Source: an uncultured Collinsella sp. (GTDB taxonomy: Bacteria; Actinomycetota; Coriobacteriia; Coriobacteriales; Coriobacteriaceae). From it: 29,522 nucleotides of DNA. Of the stretch, positions 1-6,991 are shown one piece after another. The stretch covers positions 1-29,522 of the forward strand of contig UQMV01000028.1 of the NCBI GenBank assembly GCA_900542315.1. The letters are read 5' to 3'. The notes under the pieces are model-generated. The model saw nothing but the letters and a program-made list of their open reading frames with translations. It did no database searches and was not told the DNA's origin. Numbering within the stretch: position 1 is the stretch's first letter; each line of letters opens with the position of its first letter. A program made the position numbers and the translations under genes.

Positions 1-955
1 CCATGCCGCGGGCAAAGAGGTTATCGTCAGCCGCGGTGAGCTCGTCGAGATCGGTGGCAGCTTTCGTATTCCCGACGTCATGGCGGCCTCGGGCGCCAAG
101 CTCGTCGAGGTCGGTGCCACCAACCGCACGCATTTGAGCGACTACGAGCGCGCCATCACGCCCGATACGGCCATGATTCTCAAGGTCCATCCTTCCAACT
201 ATCGTATCGAGGGTTTCCACGAGGAGGTAGGTTCTCGGGAGCTTGCGGCGCTTGCTCACAAGCATGGCCTGCTGTTCTACGAGGACCAGGGCTCGGGCGC
301 GCTGTTGCCCGACGACATCTTGGTGCGCGGCGGCGAAGAAACCACGCCGGCTTCGGTCGCGGCGGGGCTCGATATCGTGTCATGCTCGGGCGATAAGCTG
401 CTCGGCGCCGCGCAGGCGGGCATTATCATGGGTCGTCGCGATCTGGTCCAGGCCTGCGGGTCGCATCCGCTTATGCGTGCCCTGCGTCCGGGCAAACTGG
501 CTCTGTCGGCGCTCGAGGCCACGCTGCGTATCTACATGGATGGCGCCGATGTTGCCCATCGCGATATTCCGGTGCTCAGCATGCTTACGCTGCCGCAGGC
601 TCATCTGGAGCGCCGCGCGCGTAAGCTGCGCGAGCTGATGGTGGCGGGTCTCGATAAGGCCGGCTGCCCGTGTGCCGTGCAGGTGGAAATCGTCGAGGAG
701 TCGTCGACCCCCGGTGGCGGTTCGCTGCCCACCGTTGAGCTGCCCACCATGTGCGTTGCCGTGCGTCTTGTTGACGAGCGCCTGACGGTCGACGCGCTCA
801 AGCGCTCGCTCGTCCAGGATTTCGACACGCCGGTCGTCACGCGCGCCTCGCACGATCGCGTCCTGTTTGATGTGCGTACGCTCGTGGGTGACCGCGATAT
901 CGAGACGGCGGCATCGACGCTCGTCGCGTGCGTTAAGAAGGCGATTGCTCGATGA
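1..955 (+). CDS. selA: L-seryl-tRNA(Sec) selenium transferase, 5'-truncated
   Basis: SelA is the PLP enzyme that converts Ser-tRNA(Sec) to Sec-tRNA(Sec) with selenophosphate. The reading frame is open from base 2 to the TGA at 953-955, so the window carries the C-terminal ~317 codons of a protein normally about 450-470 aa long; the start lies outside. Visible signatures are VSRGELVEIGG near the left edge, EVGATNRTH, the EDQGSG segment and SGDKLLG, whose lysine (codon 395-397) is the expected PLP Schiff-base residue. The stop overlaps the selB start (ATGA), so the two are translationally coupled, and selC follows downstream. Identification is very secure. Confidence 0.96.
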   Translation, partial: HAAGKEVIVSRGELVEIGGSFRIPDVMAASGAKLVEVGATNRTHLSDYERAITPDTAMILKVHPSNYRIEGFHEEVGSRELAALAHKHGLLFYEDQGSGALLPDDILVRGGEETTPASVAAGLDIVSCSGDKLLGAAQAGIIMGRRDLVQACGSHPLMRALRPGKLALSALEATLRIYMDGADVAHRDIPVLSMLTLPQAHLERRARKLRELMVAGLDKAGCPCAVQVEIVEESSTPGGGSLPTVELPTMCVAVRLVDERLTVDALKRSLVQDFDTPVVTRASHDRVLFDVRTLVGDRDIETAASTLVACVKKAIAR

Positions 956-2919
956 GTGAGGTTCAAGCGCTGGTGGAGTGTCCCGTTATCGTTGGCACGG
1001 CGGGCCACGTCGACCACGGTAAGTCGGCGCTGATCGAGGCGCTGACCGGCAAGAATCCCGATCGTCTGGAGGTTGAGCGCCGTCGCGGTATGACCGTGGA
1101 GCTGGGCTTTGGCGAGCTGGCGCTGCCGAGTGGCAAGATCGTTGGCCTGGTCGACGTGCCGGGCCACGCGCATTACTTGCGCGCCATGGTGCAGGGTGCG
1201 ACGGGCATTGATGTTGCCGTGTTGGTGGTATCGGCCGTCGAGGGCGTGATGCCGCAGACGCGCGAGCACGTGCATGTGCTGGAGCTGCTGGGCGTCACAC
1301 ACATGGTGGTCGCGCTGACGATGTGCGACTTGGCCGATGCCGAGATGACCGAGCTTGCCGAGCTCGATGTCGATGACTTCTTGTCGGGTACCGTGTTTGC
1401 GGGCGCGCCGATTGTGCCCGTGTCGTCTAAGACGGGTGAGGGGATCGACGGGCTGCTTGCGGTGCTCGACGAGCAGGTTGCCGCTTGCTGGGATGCCTGC
1501 CGCGACCGTGCCGAGCGCACCGATGCCGCGCCTCGTCTGCCCATCGACCGCTGCTTTACGATCAAAGGCGCCGGTACCGTGGTGACGGGAACGTTGCACG
1601 ATGCGCCCGTCGCGGTGGGGGATGAGCTCGTCGCGCTGCCGTCGCGTACGGTCTGTCGCGTACGTGGGATTCAGGTGCATGGCGATACGCCGCGGGCGTT
1701 GCCCGGTCAGCGTGTGGCGCTCAACTTGGTGGGCGATGCCGTCGCCACGCTCGATCGCGGTGAGATGCTCGGTGTGGCGGGCCGCTTTGGCCAGACGATG
1801 CGCTTTATGATGACGTTTACGTATTTGGGCCGCGAGGGAGCCAAGCCGCGTGTGCTCGAGTCGGGTGCGCGTGTGCACGTGATGGCGGGTACGGCCGAGG
1901 TTGTCGGTCGCATCATGTTCATGGAGGGCGAGGCCCCCATGGCGGTGGGCGAGACCCGTAATGTTCAGGTGCGCTTGGAAAACTCGCTGCCGCTACGTGC
2001 CGGGGACCATGCCGTGGTGCTGTCGTATTCGCCCGTTATGCTCATTGGCGGTGGGCGCGTGCTGCTTTCGCGCTGCCGTCGCTCGCGCGAGCTTGCCGAA
2101 GGAGAGCGTGCGCTGTATGCGGCGCTCGAGTCCGGCGATATCGCGGGCGGTGTGGGCGCTTGGCTGGCGCTGCAGACGCTGCCGGTTACGACGGTTGATA
2201 TCGCCGAGGCTTTGGATCTTGGTATCGGCGAGGTCGATGCCGCACTGCGCGGGTTGGTGGCGCAGGGCGCTGCTTGCGCGCTTGCAGGCTCGGATGGCTC
2301 GCTGTATGCAGATTCTTCCGCGCTCGACGCCGCGATGGATGACCTGGCGACGACCCTGTCGGCCATGCACACGGCGGCTCCCAAGGAGACGGGCTTTACG
2401 CCCGGCGCCGTTGCCCATGCTGCGTGGTCAGCCGCTGATGAAGACGTTGCCGCGGCTCTGATTGCCGAGGGCTGCTCGCGTGGCGTGTGCGCCGCCGAGG
2501 GCGCCGAGGTATTCGATCCGCATTCGGCCGCTGCGGCGGCACGCGTGGTGCGAGAGGCTTGCGAACGGATCATCGCGCTTCTTGACGAGGCTGGCCTGGA
2601 TGCACCGGCGCTTCCCGAGGTGGGCGAACAGCTGCAGCTCGGTCGCGACACCATGACGCGAGCCCTGCGCGAGCTATCGCTCAACCGCTCGATCGTTAAG
2701 GTCGAGCGCGACGTTGCCCTGTCCGCTGCCGCCGAGGCCCATGCGCGCGAGCTTGTTGCCGCCGCCATTGAGGCAGCCGGCGGTGCTGCCACCACGAGCG
2801 TGCTGCGCGAGGCCCTGGGCGTGTCGCGCAAGCGCGCCATCAGCATCTTGGAGCACCTAGATGCCGTGCGCTTTACGGTGCTCGACAAGGACGCCGGCGG
2901 CCTGCGCTCGCTGCGCTAG
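952..2919 (+). CDS. selB: Selenocysteine-specific elongation factor SelB
   Basis: SelB is the EF-Tu-like GTPase that carries Sec-tRNA(Sec) to the ribosome and, through C-terminal winged helices, binds the SECIS hairpin. The 655-aa product has G1 GHVDHGKS (residues 18-25), G3 DVPGH (68-72) and a G5-like SSKTGEG. EF-Tu-like domains 2 and 3 follow (VKGAGTVVTGTL, then GGGRVL), and then a long C-terminal region fitting winged-helix repeats. Length is normal for the family. The G4 motif, usually N/TKxD, reads TMCD (123-126), with Met for Lys. The start overlaps the selA stop. An inverted-repeat element and selC follow. Confidence 0.96.
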   Translation: MSEVQALVECPVIVGTAGHVDHGKSALIEALTGKNPDRLEVERRRGMTVELGFGELALPSGKIVGLVDVPGHAHYLRAMVQGATGIDVAVLVVSAVEGVMPQTREHVHVLELLGVTHMVVALTMCDLADAEMTELAELDVDDFLSGTVFAGAPIVPVSSKTGEGIDGLLAVLDEQVAACWDACRDRAERTDAAPRLPIDRCFTIKGAGTVVTGTLHDAPVAVGDELVALPSRTVCRVRGIQVHGDTPRALPGQRVALNLVGDAVATLDRGEMLGVAGRFGQTMRFMMTFTYLGREGAKPRVLESGARVHVMAGTAEVVGRIMFMEGEAPMAVGETRNVQVRLENSLPLRAGDHAVVLSYSPVMLIGGGRVLLSRCRRSRELAEGERALYAALESGDIAGGVGAWLALQTLPVTTVDIAEALDLGIGEVDAALRGLVAQGAACALAGSDGSLYADSSALDAAMDDLATTLSAMHTAAPKETGFTPGAVAHAAWSAADEDVAAALIAEGCSRGVCAAEGAEVFDPHSAAAAARVVREACERIIALLDEAGLDAPALPEVGEQLQLGRDTMTRALRELSLNRSIVKVERDVALSAAAEAHARELVAAAIEAAGGAATTSVLREALGVSRKRAISILEHLDAVRFTVLDKDAGGLRSLR

Positions 2920-2992
2920 GGTAGTCATTTTGGGCGGATGATTTTTCTGGGACGGGGATTAAAAAATCATCCGCCGTCCCAAATTAGCTACC
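2920..2992. repeat. Intergenic inverted-repeat element between selB and selC
   Basis: Directly after the selB stop, GGCGGATGATTTTT (2933-2946) is matched by its exact complement at 2962-2975, and flanking bases (GGTAG ... CTACC) extend the symmetry. A second, mutually exclusive pairing is possible between GGGACGG (2950-2956) and CCGTCCC (2974-2980). The 16-mer at 2974-2989 recurs exactly at 19784-19799, so this looks like a dispersed intergenic repeat. There is no T-run after it on the + strand, so it is not a classical terminator. Confidence 0.6.
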
Positions 2993-3028
2993 CTGGCGCC
3001 CTTTGCGGCTGCGGGCTGCCTGGTTTGG

Positions 3029-3034
3029 TAAAAT
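3029..3034 (+). promoter_or_regulatory. Putative -10 box for selC
   Basis: TAAAAT lies 13 bp before the mature tRNA-Sec 5' end, a suitable distance for a -10 box. No convincing -35 at 16-18 bp spacing is visible (TTGCGG at 3003-3008 is 20 bp away). It implies selC can be transcribed separately from selAB. Confidence 0.4.
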
Positions 3035-3046
3035 ACCGCCGCACTT

Positions 3047-3143
3047 GGGAACGGATGGGCTCCGGTGGGCTCCGCGGTCCTCAAAACCGTTGCGAGGCGT
3101 GCAAAACGTCTTGGATGTGTTCGATTCACATACGTTCCCGCCA
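3047..3143 (+). tRNA. selC: tRNA-Sec (anticodon UCA)
   Basis: This 97-nt gene (CCA encoded) folds as a bacterial tRNA-Sec. Acceptor GGGAACGG pairs with ACGTTCCC, seven pairs plus a terminal G/A mismatch. The D-stem is the long 6-bp type with a 4-nt CGGT loop (GGGCTC-CGGT-GGGCTC). The anticodon stem GCGGT/ACCGT encloses loop CCTCAAA, giving anticodon TCA. A long variable arm pairs GAGGCGT with ACGTCTT. The T-arm is ATGTG-TTCGATT-CACAT, followed by discriminator G and CCA. Base 33 is C rather than the almost universal U. Its place next to selA-selB supports the call. An intrinsic terminator follows. Confidence 0.93.
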
Positions 3144-3151
3144 TACGCTAC

Positions 3152-3207
3152 CAGCGCTTTTGTGCTCGCGGTCTTGCTGCGTGCCGCAAAGGCGCTGTTT
3201 TGTTTTT
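3152..3207 (+). terminator. Intrinsic terminator of selC
   Basis: The arm CAGCGCTTTTG (3152-3162) pairs with CAAAGGCGCTG (3187-3197), with one G-T pair, and is followed by TTTTGTTTTT. It starts 9 nt after the CCA end of tRNA-Sec. Confidence 0.75.
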
Positions 3208-3297
3208 GCACGAGCTTTTCGTAGCGTCGCTATTTCGGCGGCGGTATTTAGCTTCGTGCACCGGGCTTCGAGCAAGCCGATGGAGGTGTTTTGCCGT

Positions 3298-3930
3298 ATG
3301 ACTACCGTAAGACGGGCCGATCTTTCTTGTGTCGTCCAAGCGGGCGGGCTGTCCTCACGCATGGGCTGCGATAAGGCTCGCATGGCGTTTTGCGGCGAGC
3401 CGCTCATCGAACGCGTGCTGGGTCGGCTGGCGCCAGTTGCCGGCGAGTTGGTCGTGACGACTTCGCGTCCCAGCGAGCTTGCCTACCTTGAGGAGCGCAC
3501 GTTTGGCGGTCTGGTGCCGCGAATAGTGCCGGACCTTGAGGGGCCGGCGGGCGCCATGCGCGGCATCGCGAGTTCGCTGACTGCGGCCCGGCTGCCTCTC
3601 GTTGCTATCGTCGCCTGTGATATGCCGTTTGTCTCTTCGAAGCTAATCGGTGCCCTTGCCAGCTGTGTCGAGGCCGAGGCGCTCGACGTGTGCGTGCCGC
3701 GCGAGGAGCGGGGGATTGAGCCGCTTTGTGCCGTCTGGCGCCGTGACGCGTGTGCGCCGGTCGCCCAAGAGCTGCTCGCCTGCGACCGTCAGCGCATTCG
3801 CTGCCTGATCGACCGGGTGAACGCCGGGTATTTGGACGAGCCTCAGATTGTCGCGGTCGCCGGCTCGACGCTCTGCTTCGAAAACGTCAATACGCCCGAG
3901 GAGTTTGCGGCGGCCGAGTTACTCGCCTAG
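3298..3930 (+). CDS. mobA: Molybdenum cofactor guanylyltransferase (MobA-like)
   Basis: MobA-type enzymes attach a nucleotide (GMP, or CMP in MocA relatives) to Mo-molybdopterin in the cytoplasm. The 210-aa product carries the nucleotidyltransferase N-terminus AGGLSSRMGCDK (15-26), the PDLEGPAGAMRGI loop and ACDMPF, where the Asp binds metal. The frame is open up to 2938, but that extension would read through selC and its terminator. I therefore place the start at ATG 3298, preceded by GGAGG at 3282-3286, which gives a normal family length. It serves the molybdenum hydroxylase encoded downstream; xanthine-dehydrogenase-family enzymes often use a cytidine cofactor, so a CTP-using MocA role is possible. 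Confidence 0.85.
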   Translation: MTTVRRADLSCVVQAGGLSSRMGCDKARMAFCGEPLIERVLGRLAPVAGELVVTTSRPSELAYLEERTFGGLVPRIVPDLEGPAGAMRGIASSLTAARLPLVAIVACDMPFVSSKLIGALASCVEAEALDVCVPREERGIEPLCAVWRRDACAPVAQELLACDRQRIRCLIDRVNAGYLDEPQIVAVAGSTLCFENVNTPEEFAAAELLA

Positions 3931-3945
3931 ACGATTGGAGTTGCC

Positions 3946-4341
3946 ATGTCTCACGATATTTGCCCCGATACCGGGGAACCTTGCACTTGCGATGGGTCCG
4001 AGCCTTGCACCTGCGGCTGTGGCGGCTGTGGACATACGGCCGAGGAAGAGGCAGCGGCGGCTGCGTATCGCGAGTCGCACCGCAAGGCCTCGTCCGGTGA
4101 TGCCCCTGATCACGAACGCAAGATCATCGTTTCGTTCGATAGCACCTTCGATGTGATGGAATGCGAGCAGCTGTGTCTTGCTGCCGGCGTGCCCGGGCGG
4201 ATTATGCCGCTGCCTGGCTCCATCACTGCCGGCTGCGGGCTGTGCTGGGCCATGCCGTTCTCGGGCGACGCCCTCGCCGCTTTCCGCGCCGCCACCGAGA
4301 GCCGCATAACTCCCGCCGACTACCATCAGCTCGTCCTCTAA
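3946..4341 (+). CDS. DUF3343 putative Se/S carrier-like protein with Cys-rich N-terminus
   Basis: The 131-aa product has a C-terminal half matching the DUF3343 (putative Se/S carrier-like) family: IVSFDSTFDVMECEQLC, then AGVPGRIMPLPGSITAGCGLCWAMP with the conserved CG pair, near residues 63-108. The family is found in anaerobes and has been linked to selenium or sulfur trafficking. Unusually, residues 1-30 carry seven cysteines, including a duplicated EPCTC and a CGCGGCGH stretch, which suggests metal or chalcogen binding. It lies 15 bp after mobA with TTGGAG five bases before its ATG, so the two are probably co-transcribed. Function is inferred from family and neighbours; there is no direct proof. 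Confidence 0.8.
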   Translation: MSHDICPDTGEPCTCDGSEPCTCGCGGCGHTAEEEAAAAAYRESHRKASSGDAPDHERKIIVSFDSTFDVMECEQLCLAAGVPGRIMPLPGSITAGCGLCWAMPFSGDALAAFRAATESRITPADYHQLVL

Positions 4342-4349
4342 CCACCAGC

Positions 4350-4384
4350 ACCACCACAAAGGTGCCTGTCCCCAATGTGGTGGT
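4350..4384. repeat. Hairpin element after the DUF3343 gene
   Basis: ACCACCACA (4350-4358) and TGTGGTGGT (4376-4384) form a perfect 9-bp inverted repeat around a 17-nt loop containing GGTGCCTGTCCCC. It begins 9 bp after the stop codon. With only TTTGG after it, it is a poor terminator but a plausible mRNA 3' hairpin. The rest of the gap to gdhA (to 4598) holds no gene; it must contain the gdhA promoter, but no pair of boxes stands out. Confidence 0.55.
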
Positions 4385-4598
4385 TTGGAACACGTGGACG
4401 AAACAGGTTTGAAACACGGGTTTTGCACGTCAGGCTCTCAAAAACGCTTCTACCTGCATCGTAATCAAAACGAAACATCCGCTCGTTGGCTTATGCGTAA
4501 CTTTGCTGCAACAGTGCGATATTATCCATACTCGATAAAGCTCACGGCGCATGGGGCGCCGCGAACGACACCTTTCTTTTCCACCAATTGGAGGAAGC

Positions 4599-5954
4599 AT
4601 GAGCTACACGCAGAAAGTTCTCGACGAGCTCAAGGCCCGCTATCCCGAGCAGCCTGAGTTCATCCAGGCCGCGACCGAGATCCTCGGCACCATCCAGCCG
4701 GCGCTCGACGCCCATCCCGAGTACGAGGAGGCCGCCCTGCTTGAGCGCCTCGTCGAGCCCGAGCGCATCGTTATGTTCCGTGTTCCCTGGGTCGACGACC
4801 AGGGCAAGGTCCAGGTCAACCGCGGCTACCGCGTCGAGTTCAACTCTGCCATCGGACCCTACAAGGGCGGCCTGCGCTTTAACCCGACGGTCACCCTGGG
4901 CATGCTCAAGTTCCTGGGCCTGGAGCAGATCCTCAAGAACAGCCTGACCACCCTTCCCATGGGTGGCGGCAAGGGCGGTTCCGACTTTGACCCCAAGGGC
5001 AAGTCCAACAACGAGATCATGCACTTCTGCCAGTCCTTCATGACCGAGCTCTATCGCCACATTGGCCCCAACACCGACGTTCCCGCCGGTGACCTGGGCG
5101 TTGGCGGCCGCGAGGTTGCCTACCTGTTCGGTCAGTACAAGCGCCTGACTAACGAGTGGACCGGCGTCCTTACCGGCAAGGGCCTCTCTTTTGGCGGCTC
5201 GCTCGCCCGTACCGAGGCCACCGGCTACGGCCTGGCCTACTTTGTGGACGAGTACCTCAAGAGCCGCGGCGACTCCTTCGAGGGCAAGAACGTCGTCGTT
5301 CACGGCTCCGGTAACGTCGCCATCTACGCGGTCCAGAAGGTCTCCCAGCTCGGCGGCAAGGTGCTGGCCTGCTCCGACACCCATGGCTGGGTCGAGGATC
5401 CCGACGGCATCGACTACACCGTGCTCGAGCATGTCTACAACAAGAAGCGCTCCGGCCACGACAAGGGCGTTACGCTCGCCATGTACGTCGATGAGAAGCC
5501 CAATGCCACGTGGCACGAGGGTGACGGCCGCGGCGTGTGGCAGCTGCCCTGCGACATCGCGCTGCCCTGCGCTCGCGAGAACACGCTGCTGCTCGAGGAC
5601 GCCCAAGCGCTCGTCGCCAACGGCTGCAAGGTGGTCGGCGAGGGCGCGAACATGCCCACGACCATCGAGGCCACGACCTACTTCCAGGAGAACGGCGTCG
5701 CCTTTATGCCCGGTAAGGCTGCCAACGCCGGCGGCGTACTCGTGTCCGGCCTGGAGATGAGCCAGAACGCCGAGCACCTGTCCTGGACCTTCGAGGAGGT
5801 CGACGGCAAGCTCGAGCAGCTCATGCGCGGCATGTTCCACAACGTGGACGACACCGCCAAGGAGTACGGCCAGGAGGGCAACTTTGTCATGGGCGCCAAC
5901 ATCGCCGGCTTCCTGAAGGTCGCCGACGCCATGCTCGCCCAGGGCGTCTGCTAA
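4599..5954 (+). CDS. gdhA: NADP-type glutamate dehydrogenase
   Basis: GdhA interconverts 2-oxoglutarate plus ammonia and glutamate in the cytosol. The 451-aa length matches the hexameric bacterial NADP-type class (~447 aa). Visible are YKGGLRFNPTV, the substrate-lysine loop LPMGGGKGGSDFDPKGKS, PAGDLGVGGREV, and the dinucleotide-binding GSGNVA in the second domain. GEGANMPTT and AGGVLVSGLEMSQN complete the signature. The start at ATG 4599 has GGAGG nine bases upstream; an upstream in-frame ATG at 4551 has no such site. It appears to be a single-gene unit, with its own terminator downstream. Confidence 0.96.
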   Translation: MSYTQKVLDELKARYPEQPEFIQAATEILGTIQPALDAHPEYEEAALLERLVEPERIVMFRVPWVDDQGKVQVNRGYRVEFNSAIGPYKGGLRFNPTVTLGMLKFLGLEQILKNSLTTLPMGGGKGGSDFDPKGKSNNEIMHFCQSFMTELYRHIGPNTDVPAGDLGVGGREVAYLFGQYKRLTNEWTGVLTGKGLSFGGSLARTEATGYGLAYFVDEYLKSRGDSFEGKNVVVHGSGNVAIYAVQKVSQLGGKVLACSDTHGWVEDPDGIDYTVLEHVYNKKRSGHDKGVTLAMYVDEKPNATWHEGDGRGVWQLPCDIALPCARENTLLLEDAQALVANGCKVVGEGANMPTTIEATTYFQENGVAFMPGKAANAGGVLVSGLEMSQNAEHLSWTFEEVDGKLEQLMRGMFHNVDDTAKEYGQEGNFVMGANIAGFLKVADAMLAQGVC

Positions 5955-5981
5955 ATCTTCGCTCGACATAGCATGTGATAA

Positions 5982-6013
5982 GGCTCTCAGCCATCTTGGC
6001 TGGGAGCCTTTTT
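5982..6013 (+). terminator. Intrinsic terminator of gdhA
   Basis: GGCTCTCAGCC (5982-5992) pairs with GGCTGGGAGCC (5998-6008) across a 5-nt loop, with one wobble pair, and is followed by TTTTT. Confidence 0.85.
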
Positions 6014-6076
6014 CTATGGCGGTGAGGGTCGTGCGTTCTCGTTTGGTACACTTAGAGGTACTGGACAAGTGAAGAG

Positions 6077-6991
6077 ATGGGGGAGAACGTGCTCAAGTTC
6101 GGTACCTACGTCCGTGTTGGAAACGCGGCCGAAGCCTATGAGCTCTTGCAGAAAAACCGCAACAACAAGATTGTGGGCGGCGGCATCTGGATGCGCCTGG
6201 GATCGCGTCGCGTGGCGACGGCGATTGACCTTTCGGCCTGCGGACTCGATCAGATCGAGGAGACCGAGACCGAGTTTCGCATCGGTGCCATGTGCACCCT
6301 GCGCCAGCTCGAGCGTCATGCCGGGCTCAACGCGCTTGTCAACAATGTCTTTGAGTTCGCCGTCCACGATATCGTGGGCGTCCAGCTGCGCAACACCGCC
6401 ACGGTGGGCGGCAGCATCTACGGCCGCTTTGGCTTCTCGGACGTTCTTTCGGCCTTTCTGGCACTCGATTCCTATGTCGAGCTGACGGGCGCCGGCCGCG
6501 TGCCGCTCGCCGAATTCGTCGAAATGGGCTACGTGCGCGACGTGATCGAGCACGTGGTGGTCGTCAAGCACGATTACCGTGCGAGCTACGAGGCCGTGCG
6601 CAAGGCTGCGACCGACTTCCCCTCGCTCAACGTCACTGCCGCTTGGTGGGATAACTCCTGGCACGTCACCGTGGGCGCTCGTCCGCTGCGCGCGACCCTG
6701 CTGCAGGGCGAGGCGTGCGGCGTCGTGAACGAGCAGCCTTCCGAGGACGAGCTTCGCGCCCTCGCCGTCTCCGTGCGCGCGCTGAGCTACGGCACCAACA
6801 TGTGGGGCTCGGCCGACTACCGCCGCCGCATCTCGGCCCCGCTGGCGATCCAGGCCCTGCGCCGCGCCGCCGGCATCGAGCTTTCGGCCGCGCTTGCTCG
6901 CGAGCTCGAGACCGTGCAGATTCCCAAGTTCGCCACGGACGAGTATTCCTGCCGCCGCGTGCCCGGCGTCGATTCTAGCGAGGTGCGCTAA
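6077..6991 (+). CDS. Molybdenum hydroxylase FAD-binding subunit
   Basis: This is the flavin subunit of a xanthine-dehydrogenase-family complex, passing electrons between the [2Fe-2S] centres and NAD(P) or another acceptor. The 304-aa product shows the FAD_binding_5 fold signatures AYELLQKNRNNKIVGGGIWMRLG (near the N-terminus), RIGAMCTLRQLE, LRNTATVGGSIYGR and FLALDSYVEL; the C-terminal third fits the CO_deh_flav_C domain. The start is uncertain: ATG 6077 has only GAAG-like bases upstream, while GTG 6089 has GGGGGAG only three bases before it. Its stop overlaps the next gene's ATG by one base, so the two subunits are coupled. Confidence 0.88.
   Translation: MGENVLKFGTYVRVGNAAEAYELLQKNRNNKIVGGGIWMRLGSRRVATAIDLSACGLDQIEETETEFRIGAMCTLRQLERHAGLNALVNNVFEFAVHDIVGVQLRNTATVGGSIYGRFGFSDVLSAFLALDSYVELTGAGRVPLAEFVEMGYVRDVIEHVVVVKHDYRASYEAVRKAATDFPSLNVTAAWWDNSWHVTVGARPLRATLLQGEACGVVNEQPSEDELRALAVSVRALSYGTNMWGSADYRRRISAPLAIQALRRAAGIELSAALARELETVQIPKFATDEYSCRRVPGVDSSEVR

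Noticed and set aside
2938..3297. N-terminal extension of the mobA frame by 120 codons
   Set aside because: It reads through tRNA-Sec and its terminator and adds nothing resembling the family; ATG 3298 has a Shine-Dalgarno sequence.
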